A stretch of 64,000 nucleotides of DNA, from positions 28,773-92,772 of the forward strand of contig JBMHDN010000040.1 in assembly GCA_049889355.1 (NCBI GenBank), read 5' to 3'. This DNA is from JBMHDN01 sp049889355. Lineage in GTDB: Bacteria; Pseudomonadota; Alphaproteobacteria; Puniceispirillales; Puniceispirillaceae. The notes beneath the pieces were generated by a model. That model was given only the letters and a program-made list of their open reading frames with translations. It made no database searches and was not told where the DNA came from. Made by a program: the position numbers and the translations under genes. Shown here one piece after another: positions 8,367 to 16,642 of the stretch (position 1 is the first letter of the stretch; every line of letters begins with the position of its first letter).

Positions 8367-9535
8367 GGCTGTACCTCTGCCCTGCCATTTTTTGTCTGGC
8401 CAGCCTGTGTCTCACGCACACTCGGCTGCCGCGATAGGATCTCAGACAGCCCAGCTTTGATAAAGGGCCATTTTGGCATCGCCAGAATAATGCTGGCCAG
8501 ATCTGATAAGCGGGCTTCCCCAGACATGAAACGGGCCATCGCATCGCCATCTAATTGGCAGGCCATGGCGATAAATAAATCAGGGCCCAGTTCAGGTCTT
8601 TGCCTCAGGACTTGCAAAAACACAGCATCCATCCAGAGATCCATCCGGCTATGAACAGCTTGTGGTGCGCTAAGGCCCTTATGCGTCATCATCTGGGCGA
8701 TTTGCTTTTGAATAAAGGCAAAGGCATAGCCAGAAGAAGGCCGGATTGCCCCGCCATTGCCGCCAAGCCCTATCAGACCCTCTTGATGGCTGGCCACAGG
8801 TCCCATCGGAATTTGCCCAGCTTCCTCACGCCTGATCTCGAAATCATCTAACCCGAAATGAGCCGCCAGATAGGTTTTAATATTCTGCCGATAAATGTCA
8901 TGAGATAACGGCATATGGCTGAAATAGGTGGATTCAACCAGCGCCTCATGCGCCGAAAAAGGCAAGAGATAGATAAAATGTAGCCCGTCTTTCTGAGAGA
9001 CTCTGAAATCCATCAAAATAGCGGTATCAGGGTCAAAGAGGGGCTCTTTACTGCGCACTTCCTGACCTAGAAAATGCTGCCAGAGGATATCAGGGGCAGG
9101 GCGTGGCGGCCGGCTGTCATAAATCTGATCTGCGCGCAGGTGATGTGCCGGTGTCCGGATGGCTTGCACATCAACCGCCTCAGCCTGTTCTTTCAGCCAG
9201 ATGAGCGGGCTGTCTTCTAACTTGTCTGTGCAATGAGCTAGCCATTTATGGCTGTCCAAGAGATGATAGGGATGGGCAGTACTGTGATGGGTAATGCACT
9301 GGTCAGCATTGATAAATTGCCATTTGGTCCATTTTTTGCGGGCCAGCCCAGCGGCGTCATCCAGCCAAGGCATCTGCCAGAACCCCCAGCCATGGGTAGG
9401 GCGCCTATCAGCTGGTCCTATCAGCGCAATTTTTTCGGGCGCGCACGCTGCCTGTCTTGGCCTGTCAGCCAGCTTTGCCGCCAGCGATAATCCGGCACAG
9501 CCAGCCCCTAAAATGACGTGTTCCACCTGCATCAC
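8363..9535 (-). CDS. crtY: Lycopene beta-cyclase
   Basis: CrtY cyclises both ends of lycopene to beta-carotene. The 390-residue protein opens with the FAD-binding motif ILGAGCAGLSLAAKL and has the CrtY-type GWGFWQMPW and ESTYFSH segments, GLIGLGGNGGAIRPSSGYAF, and a C-terminal helical region. It overlaps crtB upstream and blh downstream by 4 bp each, so the four genes crtI-B-Y-blh are tightly packed. Product specificity (two beta rings) is inferred from family and from the presence of blh, which needs beta-carotene. Confidence 0.94.
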   Translation of the reverse strand: MMQVEHVILGAGCAGLSLAAKLADRPRQAACAPEKIALIGPADRRPTHGWGFWQMPWLDDAAGLARKKWTKWQFINADQCITHHSTAHPYHLLDSHKWLAHCTDKLEDSPLIWLKEQAEAVDVQAIRTPAHHLRADQIYDSRPPRPAPDILWQHFLGQEVRSKEPLFDPDTAILMDFRVSQKDGLHFIYLLPFSAHEALVESTYFSHMPLSHDIYRQNIKTYLAAHFGLDDFEIRREEAGQIPMGPVASHQEGLIGLGGNGGAIRPSSGYAFAFIQKQIAQMMTHKGLSAPQAVHSRMDLWMDAVFLQVLRQRPELGPDLFIAMACQLDGDAMARFMSGEARLSDLASIILAMPKWPFIKAGLSEILSRQPSVRETQAGQTKNGRAEVQP

Positions 9536-10533
9536 CGGCCTTCCTTTCCGGCTGTTTGTATCTCAACCTTAGGCAGGGTAAAGCCGATATGCAGCGAGGC
9601 ATCATGTGTTATATCCAGACTATCCGGGCCAGTGCGCCGGCCTTTGAGATGAGAAAGCGCAGCCAGGCTGGCGGTTATTTTCTCAGCCTTGCTGGTTACA
9701 ACCCGCCCATCATGCCAGGCCAGATTTTTGCGCCGCAATTTCTGGCCAATCTCACCATATACCATCGCTGCAATGCTGATCGCCAGCCTGGCGCGCAATG
9801 GCAAATAAGCTAGCCCCTTTCGGCCACTTTCATAATAAATATCAGCCCGCTTTAACAGCTGGTCCACACCGCTGGTGATCCTATTGGCTGTGTCGCCCGC
9901 CGGCTGGTGGGCAGCGGCGGTGATATCCTCTGGCGTCAGCGCCCCGACCCAGCTTGCAGGCAGATAACGCCGGCCCATTTTGGCATCTTCCAGCACATCA
10001 CGCGCAATATTGGTGAGCTGCATCGCAATGCCCATATCCACGGCAAAGGCAAAGGCGTCCTTATCATGACAGCCAAGGACCGGACACATCATCAGCCCAA
10101 CTGTCCCCGCCACCTGATAGCTATATCGGATGAGGGCAGCTTCATCAGATAACGCAACTTCTGTTTGATCAGCCATCAAGCCGTTCAGCAAATCAACCAG
10201 TGCCGCACGCGGAATATGATTATCAGAGATGAAGCGATTAAATGGAGCCAGCAGCGGATCAGACAAAGCTGCGCCTCTATCCAGCTCGCGCTTTGTGCGG
10301 GCCAGCCGCTCGGGCCCGCTTGTGATATCGCCATCTGCCATATCGTCCAAGATGCGGCATAGATGATAGAGTTTTGCGGCTGCCTTGCCTGTCTCGGCCC
10401 CCAGCACGCGTCCTGCCCAGTTGAAACTGCGGCCATGGCGGCTCAGAATATCGGCTGAATGGCCCTGATAGGCACTATCTGATCTCTCAGAGCCGAGAAA
10501 AGGGGTGTCATTTTGAATGAGTTCAGTCATCAA
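9532..10533 (-). CDS. crtB: Phytoene synthase
   Basis: CrtB condenses two geranylgeranyl diphosphates to phytoene. Both aspartate-rich motifs are visible: LCRILDDMADGD (about residues 60-70) and TNIARDVLEDAKMGRRYLP (about 173-190). The 333-residue length is normal. It sits 14 bp after crtI and overlaps crtY by 4 bp. Soluble or membrane-peripheral enzyme of the carotenoid pathway. Confidence 0.96.
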   Translation of the reverse strand: MMTELIQNDTPFLGSERSDSAYQGHSADILSRHGRSFNWAGRVLGAETGKAAAKLYHLCRILDDMADGDITSGPERLARTKRELDRGAALSDPLLAPFNRFISDNHIPRAALVDLLNGLMADQTEVALSDEAALIRYSYQVAGTVGLMMCPVLGCHDKDAFAFAVDMGIAMQLTNIARDVLEDAKMGRRYLPASWVGALTPEDITAAAHQPAGDTANRITSGVDQLLKRADIYYESGRKGLAYLPLRARLAISIAAMVYGEIGQKLRRKNLAWHDGRVVTSKAEKITASLAALSHLKGRRTGPDSLDITHDASLHIGFTLPKVEIQTAGKEGR

Positions 10534-10547
10534 TCCCCCCTTTTGAT

Positions 10548-12092
10548 TCAGCTTGATTGTTTCTGTTCTTCTGCCTCGACCAGTTTTTCAACAACTTTGG
10601 CAGAGCACAGAACGCCTGGCATGCCAGCTCCGGGATGCGCACCTGCTGCCGAGAAATACAGATTCTCTAAATGCGGGTCCTGATTATGATATCTGAACCA
10701 CGCAGATTGCGCAAAAATCGGTGCAATGGAGAAGCCGGCCCCATGGGTAGAACGGTAATCACGTTTGAAATCTTCTGGTCCCATCCAGAAATCCGAACGG
10801 ATATGGTTTTTCAAATCAGGCAAAATGGTGTTGTCCAATGCCGCCACAATCCGGTCGCGCAAGGCAGGCCCTTCCACAGACCAGTCCACATCCCCTTGTA
10901 GGTTTGGCACCGGACAGAGCACATAAAAACTATCATGCCCGTCAGGGGCAAAGCTGCTATCTGTTGCAGTGGGGCGGTGCAGATAGAGTGAAAAATCATC
11001 TGCCAGTATTTTCTTATCAAAAATATCTTTCAGCAAGCTCTCATAACGCTTACCCATCCAGATGGTATGGTGGGCAATATCGCCATAGCTCTTATCTGTC
11101 CCAAAAAACAGCACAAACAGCCCCATTGAATATTTGGTCAGCGCCTCTGGGATCGGTTTTTTGATTTGTTGTTTGGCAGAGGCCAGCATTTCGCGATAGA
11201 CGGTTGGCGGGTCTGCATTGCAAATCACGTAATCAGCTGCCAGCTTTTGCCCGTCGCTCAAGACCACGCCTGTGGCCCGTTTGCCTTGGGTGGTGATCTG
11301 CACCACATCTGCACCCGTGCGGATATCAATCTTCTGACGTTCCATCAGTGCACGCAGACCTGCCACCAGCGCCCCTGTCCCGCCTTTACAAAAATACACA
11401 CCCCATTTGCGCTCCAGATAATGGATAAGCGCATAAATCGAGGTGGTGTTGAACGGATTGCCACCTACCAAAAGCGGATGAATGGAAAAAGCCTGGCGTA
11501 AATGCGGTTCCTTGATATGGGCATTGACCAGCCCGGCCACTGATTTCCAGCTTTTCAGCTTCAGCAAAGAGGGGATCTGGGCCAGCATGCTGCCCAGCCG
11601 GTGAAAAGGCTTATCGGCCAGCTTTTCAAATCCAATCTCAAAAATCGCCTTAGAGGTCGCGACCAGCCTATCATAGCCTTTGATATCTGCCGGGTTGAAT
11701 TTGGCAATTTCAGCGTGGGTGTCTTCTAAAGATGGCCGGTAATCAAAGCTCTTGCCTGACGGCTCAAAATAAAAGCGATACCAAGGGTCAAGCGGGATAA
11801 AATCCAGATGATCGCTGCGCGTCTCGCCAAATAATGCATAAAGCTCGTCAAACAAAAAAGGCGCAGTGATAACCGTTGGGCCGGCATCATGACGATACCC
11901 ATCTTTTTCAAAGACTTGTGCACGCCCACCAACCGCATCCAGCCGTTCCAGCAAGATAACCTCATGGCCGCGCGCACGCATCCGCAAAGCGGCTGCGATT
12001 CCGCCAAAGCCAGAGCCGATAACAATTGTACGCGGCGCGGTTTTCACCATGCCAGCCGTGTCATTTTTTGAATGATAAGATAGCCCGTCCAT
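10548..12092 (-). CDS. crtI: Phytoene desaturase (lycopene-forming)
   Basis: CrtI carries out the successive desaturations of phytoene to lycopene using FAD. The N terminus has the dinucleotide-binding motif VIGSGFGGIAAALRMRARG and GGRAQVFEKDGYRHDAGPT; the C terminus has the CrtI signature LYFSAAGAHPGAGMPGVL. The start is uncertain: ATGs at 12092 and 12050 both lack a strong ribosome site, and the frame is open to a TTG at 12113; conserved sequence begins just after 12050. About 500-520 residues is normal for the family. It lies between crtE and crtB in the operon. Confidence 0.95.
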   Translation of the reverse strand: MDGLSYHSKNDTAGMVKTAPRTIVIGSGFGGIAAALRMRARGHEVILLERLDAVGGRAQVFEKDGYRHDAGPTVITAPFLFDELYALFGETRSDHLDFIPLDPWYRFYFEPSGKSFDYRPSLEDTHAEIAKFNPADIKGYDRLVATSKAIFEIGFEKLADKPFHRLGSMLAQIPSLLKLKSWKSVAGLVNAHIKEPHLRQAFSIHPLLVGGNPFNTTSIYALIHYLERKWGVYFCKGGTGALVAGLRALMERQKIDIRTGADVVQITTQGKRATGVVLSDGQKLAADYVICNADPPTVYREMLASAKQQIKKPIPEALTKYSMGLFVLFFGTDKSYGDIAHHTIWMGKRYESLLKDIFDKKILADDFSLYLHRPTATDSSFAPDGHDSFYVLCPVPNLQGDVDWSVEGPALRDRIVAALDNTILPDLKNHIRSDFWMGPEDFKRDYRSTHGAGFSIAPIFAQSAWFRYHNQDPHLENLYFSAAGAHPGAGMPGVLCSAKVVEKLVEAEEQKQSS

Positions 12093-12174
12093 AACTCTTA
12101 TAGCCTGCAACACGAAAATTGGATCATATCAACCCTCAGAAGCTAGGTGCTGACATATCGGTGAATAGGCGTGA

Positions 12175-13272
12175 TTAGCCACAATGTTTGAAAATCTGCT
12201 GACAGGTTTTTTTCAGCTGCTGCTCGATAGGCCCCAGAACCAACAACATTTCGGCTGGCATCCGGGCAGACCATTCTTCTGCTGTATCCAGCATTTTCAT
12301 CATCTGTCCGGCGGTTTTGGACAAGGCAGATGATTTGGCGATTTGGGTCTGCCAATAGCTGGCTTCATCGCGATTATCAAGCGGTGCGTCTAGCCAGGCA
12401 CGGAACCGGTCTGCTTCTTTTAAGGTCAGCAAGCTGATGAACTGGACAATCACTGCATTTGGCGCGCGGCGTAAGAGATCAGATGCCGGGCTCTGGGCGC
12501 CATCTGTGCCCAGTATATTCTGGATATCATTGGCGATTTGATAACAGGTGCCAGCCGCATTGAAAAACAAGGTCAGCGGATGCAAAAACGCATCTTGGCC
12601 TGCCAGACGCGCGACCCCTTCAACAGGGGCGATAAAGAGCGGTGCGGTTTTACCAGAGCTGATTTCAAGATAACGCAGCCAATCTGGATAGCTGGTCTTT
12701 TCAAACTCCATCGCCTGCCCTGTGGTGGTACGCGACATATGACCAGCCAGCACGCCGGCCAGTTCCGGGCAATTCCCTTTCATCCCAGCACGTGCAGCCG
12801 CTGCAAAGCTCTCTGCAATCAGCCAATCACCCAAAGCCAGTGCTGTGTCTCGGCCAAATTCGGCCCAGACTGAAGCGCGGCCGCGGCGGGTGCGGTCATC
12901 ATCACATAAATCATCATGTACCAGAGACGCATTATGCAAAAACTCAACCGCTAGCGCCCAGTCCAATGTCGCGTCCAGCAAGATATCTGCGCCAAGCGAT
13001 GAGGTAGGTCTGGTGAGCAGGGCACTGGCAATCGCCATACGTGCCCGCAGCATCTTGCCAGGCTCGGCGAAATGATGCGCGGCTGCGGCATGCAGCGGAT
13101 GCTCGCCAGATGGCAGACGCGACATGCAGGCTTTTTTGAAATCCTGCATATAGGTCACCAGCTCAGCTTCAAAGAGCGCTTTTTGTGCCAGCTCTGCCTT
13201 ATGGCCATCACCTGCAGGCTGGATCAGCAGTGTGTCTGCTGATGTCGCGCTTTGTGTGAGGCTGTCTGGCAT
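12175..13272 (-). CDS. crtE: Geranylgeranyl diphosphate synthase
   Basis: A 365-residue trans-prenyltransferase, first gene of the carotenoid operon, expected to make C20 diphosphate for CrtB. The first aspartate-rich motif is intact (VHDDLCDDDRTRRG, about residue 118). The second is unusual: where most short-chain prenyl synthases have DDxxD, this protein has ANDIQN followed by SDLLRRAPN, as in some more divergent members. Chain length therefore rests on operon context. Downstream, crtI begins within about 100 bp. The 124 bp between its start and the proteorhodopsin terminator must hold the operon promoter, which I could not locate with confidence. Confidence 0.9.
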   Translation of the reverse strand: MPDSLTQSATSADTLLIQPAGDGHKAELAQKALFEAELVTYMQDFKKACMSRLPSGEHPLHAAAAHHFAEPGKMLRARMAIASALLTRPTSSLGADILLDATLDWALAVEFLHNASLVHDDLCDDDRTRRGRASVWAEFGRDTALALGDWLIAESFAAAARAGMKGNCPELAGVLAGHMSRTTTGQAMEFEKTSYPDWLRYLEISSGKTAPLFIAPVEGVARLAGQDAFLHPLTLFFNAAGTCYQIANDIQNILGTDGAQSPASDLLRRAPNAVIVQFISLLTLKEADRFRAWLDAPLDNRDEASYWQTQIAKSSALSKTAGQMMKMLDTAEEWSARMPAEMLLVLGPIEQQLKKTCQQIFKHCG

Positions 13273-13387
13273 GGTGTTTCGGGCTCAACTGGTTGGGTTT
13301 GGAAAAGAATTAAATAAAATCAAAAATCGAAAAATGGGTAAAAAAGTGGCGCGAAATGCGGGTTGAAAAAGGGAAGATGCCGGAAAA

Positions 13388-13420
13388 GAAAAAAAAGGAG
13401 GACCTGATATCAGGTCCTCC
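13388..13420 (-). terminator. Terminator of the proteorhodopsin gene
   Basis: A perfect 24-bp palindrome (13397-13420; arms GGAGGACCTGAT and its complement) is followed on the minus strand by a run of T. It begins 11 bp after the proteorhodopsin stop codon and separates that gene from crtE. Confidence 0.88.
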
Positions 13421-13430
13421 TCTTATTCAT

Positions 13431-14201
13431 TTACGCCTTGGCTTCTGATTCTGTCACAGCCACATTCCAGATGATAACACCGAATGCGATCTTGTTCAGA
13501 ACGTCTGCCAGGTTGTAGATGATGTTCAGCGAATCCATGTCCGCACCACCGGCCATGTAGCCGAAGAAGTAACCCAGCGGGTAAATCGCCCAGCCGATGG
13601 TCACAATCCAGCGCATGGTTGAATAGGCTGACTTCACTGAAGCAGGAGCCTGCTCTGCTGCAACCTTGCCAGCTTCACCAGCAAAGATTTCATACAGAAT
13701 GTATGCCCAACCAGCCATACCGATGATGAAGGCAACAGTTACGTTCATGTAACCTGCTTCACCCAGATAACCACCGATCAGCATGACCAGTGTACCGACT
13801 GTCAGGCGCCAGAATACGCCGCCAGATACAGCGGTGATAGCACGCAGGATCAGGTAGAATTCGATCATCAGCAGTGGCACTGTGATCAGCCAGTCGATAT
13901 AACGATATACGGTTGGTGTGTCGCCAGTGGCTACCCACACATCACGCATGTAGAAATAGTGGACAGCGGCAACCAATGTTACCAGACCTGATACGACCAG
14001 TGAGGTCTTCCACTTTGGTGCCACACGTGCAGTCTCTAAGAAGAAGAATGCAGTTGACGCCACCAGGGCCATAGAAATCAGCCAGAAGCTGATGCCTACA
14101 AAATCGTCCGACGCGAGGTTGGCATCTGCCATGGCCACGGCCGGTACAAGTGACAGCATAGCTGCCGGCATTGCAAATTTCATTGCAGTTTTAATTGACA
14201 T
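13431..14201 (-). CDS. Proteorhodopsin, green-type proton pump
   Basis: A 256-residue seven-helix microbial rhodopsin with an N-terminal signal sequence (cleavage near AVAMA, residue 25). Helix C reads RYIDWLITVPLLMIEF: proton acceptor Asp103, Thr107, donor Glu114, equivalent to D97, T101 and E108 of the reference proteorhodopsin. His81 (H75) is present and the retinal Schiff-base lysine is Lys237 in VLNKIAFG. The tuning position (L105 equivalent, residue 111) is leucine, which marks green absorption. The ribosome site TAGGAG lies 8 bases before the ATG. The gene has its own strong terminator and sits upstream of crtE on the same strand, so it is transcribed separately from the retinal operon. 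Confidence 0.98.
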   Translation of the reverse strand: MSIKTAMKFAMPAAMLSLVPAVAMADANLASDDFVGISFWLISMALVASTAFFFLETARVAPKWKTSLVVSGLVTLVAAVHYFYMRDVWVATGDTPTVYRYIDWLITVPLLMIEFYLILRAITAVSGGVFWRLTVGTLVMLIGGYLGEAGYMNVTVAFIIGMAGWAYILYEIFAGEAGKVAAEQAPASVKSAYSTMRWIVTIGWAIYPLGYFFGYMAGGADMDSLNIIYNLADVLNKIAFGVIIWNVAVTESEAKA

Positions 14202-14689
14202 AGGACACTCCTAAAAACGTCTCGTTCCAGAACGCCCTACTTTTTTGGTCACAGCCCGACCTCGGACTGAGCCTCCCCTAGCTCAAGAGACTAATGATAA
14301 TTTCTCATCTGACAAGCATACTTAGCCTCTTGACCTCAAATTTTTGGCATCAATTTTTTAAACCACTGAAATAATTGAGAAAATAATAGAGCTTTCCATC
14401 TGTTAAAATATCTATTCAGCACGTCATAAACGATAATAGTATTATAAAAAACGCGTAAAAAGGGAAATTAGTGACAAAATGTAGCAGTTTTTTAGCTGAT
14501 TTAGATAGGCAGCTAGCAGGGTGTGCGGCCTGGTTTAATGTGAATGCGCACCAATACCAAAATGTCTGTCTTAAAGCGTTATGAAAAAACCGCGCATCGC
14601 TGAACCAAACCGCCGCTCAGGCGGTATAAATTCATGGACCGGCTGATCATGGTTCAGCCGTATGAAAACACAGTTTGGGGGGTTAAACC
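14202..14689. other. Divergent intergenic region, proteorhodopsin / small membrane protein
   Basis: This 488-bp AT-rich gap must hold promoters for proteorhodopsin (leftward) and for the 82-residue membrane protein (rightward). I see no coding potential. A structured element lies at 14599-14659. No clear -35/-10 pair could be fixed by eye in either direction. Confidence 0.6.
14599..14659 (+). promoter_or_regulatory. Structured leader with alternative pairings
   Basis: GCTGAACC (14599-14606) can pair with GGTTCAGC (14651-14658), enclosing a perfect hairpin ACCGCC-GCTCA-GGCGGT (14609-14625). The 3' arm can instead form a local hairpin GGCTGA (14641-14646) with TCAGCC (14654-14659). The two folds exclude each other. 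The element ends 30 bp before the ATG of the following gene. It fits an RNA switch or an operator; no known riboswitch class is recognised. Confidence 0.4.
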
Positions 14690-14938
14690 ATGTTAGAAGA
14701 TACAGTTTTATTAGGCGGGCTTGGCTTTTTAATTGTCGGCGGCGTTATTTGGTTCTTGCATGAGCAGGTGGAAAAATCCGGCTGGTCAACATCACGCAAA
14801 CGCGTGGCCAATTATGTGCTGATGGGCCTGTTGGCTGGCCTTGCCATTTATATCATTGATTGGCATGCCAGCAGCTACAAGGCCGAAAATGCCCTGATGC
14901 TGCTGCCATTTCATGAGGCGATGCACCTGCTGGCTTAA
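14690..14938 (+). CDS. Small membrane protein of unknown function
   Basis: An 82-residue protein with two hydrophobic segments (about residues 5-23 and 44-62) separated by a charged loop containing HEQVEKSGWSTSRKR. I do not recognise a family. The start ATG follows a G-rich run (GGGGGG, 9 bases upstream). It is divergent from proteorhodopsin across a 488-bp gap and convergent with the aldehyde dehydrogenase. The structured leader argues for regulated expression. A link to light or energy metabolism is only suggested by position. Confidence 0.65.
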   Translation: MLEDTVLLGGLGFLIVGGVIWFLHEQVEKSGWSTSRKRVANYVLMGLLAGLAIYIIDWHASSYKAENALMLLPFHEAMHLLA

Positions 14939-14977
14939 CACCAGCAGGTTGTATCTGATGTGCTTGAAGCAGATAGC

Positions 14978-16420
14978 CTAGCGCAGGCTAAAGGCGATAT
15001 TTTTGGTTTGGACGTAATTCCACAAGGCTTCGCGGCCTTTCTCGCGCCCATAACCTGATTTACCCACACCGCCGAAAGGTGTTTCAACGCCGCCTGCGTA
15101 CCATTCATTGACAAAGACCTGGCCGGCACGCAAATCGCGTGCTGCCTTATTGGCGGCGTCAATATCTTGGGTGAAGATGCCAGAGACCAACCCGTAATCT
15201 GTGCCATTGGCGATTTCAAGCGCTTCGGCATCATCGCCATAGGTCAGGACGCTGAGCACTGGTCCAAACACTTCTTCACGGGCGATTTCCATATCTGGCG
15301 TGACATCCATCACAATGGTTGGCTCCATAAACCAGCCAGGCCGGTTTAATTTATGGCCACCTGCGGCGATACGTGCACCTTGGCTGGCGGCACGTTCAAC
15401 CATCTCAACCGCGCGATCACGCTGCTTTTCTGAGACCATCGCGCCCATATTATCGCCATAGCTGCTGCGCTCCAGACCTGGCCCGACAGAGATGCGGCTG
15501 GCCAGCGAGACCAGATTCTCTTCAATCTCATCTTTCATTTCATGCGGGATCAGCATCCGCGACATGGCGGAACAGACCTGACCTGCATTAAAGAAAATAC
15601 CCCAACGTACCGATTCCATCAAATTGGCGATATCTGCGTCTTTGCGCACAATCGCAGCCGATTTTCCGCCCAGTTCCAGCACAGCAGGCACCAGATTTTT
15701 GGCCGCCGCCATTGCCACTGCCTGACCGGTTTGCACAGAGCCGGTAAAGACCAGCTGATTGATGTCATGATGACCAGACAGCGCGGCCCCTGCCTCATGG
15801 CCATAACCACACAGGATATTGAGCTGACCTTTTGGCAGGCCGACTGCTTCTGCTGCTTCTGCCAGACAAATCATTGCCAGCGGATCTAATTCAGGGGATT
15901 TCACCACCACCGCATTGCCTGTCGCTAGTGCAGGGGCGATACCGCGTGCAGCCATCTCAACTGGATAATTCCATGGGATGATCTGGCCTGAAATGCCAAG
16001 CGGCTCATATAAGGTGAAATCAAAATAACCATCCCCTAGCGGGATAGAGCGCCCTTCCACGGTTTCCGCCTGATTACCATAATATTCGAAATAGCGGGCG
16101 CTGCCCTCAATCTCAATCATCGCTTCCCAGAGCGGCTTGCCTGACTCGCGTGCCAAAAGGGCGGCAAATTTTTCTTTATGCGCCAGCAGGTAATGCCCCA
16201 TCTCTTGAACGATACGCCCGCGATTCACCGGCCGCATTTTGCGCAAGCTGCCCTCATCATGTGCAGCCCTGGCGGCAGCCACCGCTTTGTCGATATCGCT
16301 TTGGCTGGCTAATGCGACTTCTGCAAAAACCTGACCATCAGCTGGATCGTCAACTTCCAGGCGTCTGTCATTTTCGCCGGCCACAAAGGCCCCATTAATA
16401 TAATGTTTGGTCAGTTCCAT
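14978..16420 (-). CDS. NAD(P)-dependent aldehyde dehydrogenase
   Basis: A 480-residue ALDH-superfamily enzyme oxidising an aldehyde to its acid. Visible features are IIPWNYPVEMAA, the VFTGS cofactor region, catalytic-base motif LELGGKS (about residue 252) and catalytic cysteine in FNAGQVCSAMSR (about residue 285), then EEVFGPVL. The closest named groups I can suggest are betaine-aldehyde / gamma-aminobutyraldehyde type dehydrogenases; substrate cannot be read from sequence. It is divergent from the ferredoxin reductase and convergent with the small membrane protein. Confidence 0.9.
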   Translation of the reverse strand: MELTKHYINGAFVAGENDRRLEVDDPADGQVFAEVALASQSDIDKAVAAARAAHDEGSLRKMRPVNRGRIVQEMGHYLLAHKEKFAALLARESGKPLWEAMIEIEGSARYFEYYGNQAETVEGRSIPLGDGYFDFTLYEPLGISGQIIPWNYPVEMAARGIAPALATGNAVVVKSPELDPLAMICLAEAAEAVGLPKGQLNILCGYGHEAGAALSGHHDINQLVFTGSVQTGQAVAMAAAKNLVPAVLELGGKSAAIVRKDADIANLMESVRWGIFFNAGQVCSAMSRMLIPHEMKDEIEENLVSLASRISVGPGLERSSYGDNMGAMVSEKQRDRAVEMVERAASQGARIAAGGHKLNRPGWFMEPTIVMDVTPDMEIAREEVFGPVLSVLTYGDDAEALEIANGTDYGLVSGIFTQDIDAANKAARDLRAGQVFVNEWYAGGVETPFGGVGKSGYGREKGREALWNYVQTKNIAFSLR

Positions 16421-16642
16421 CTTATTGCCTCAAGGCTATTTATCAATGCGTTGTTATTATCGGTGTGTTGTTAGGTGATTTCTGTCTGATGCACCTGTAA
16501 AAAGGTCGCATATAATATTATCTTGGCGTAAAAGCCAGCATAGTCTGTGCTGGATGCGTCAGGGCATGTCACAGAAGAGTTAATTATCGGCTGTCCGGAT
16601 TTAAAGAGCAACCGCTCAGCCATGTTTAGATGAGGCCATTTC

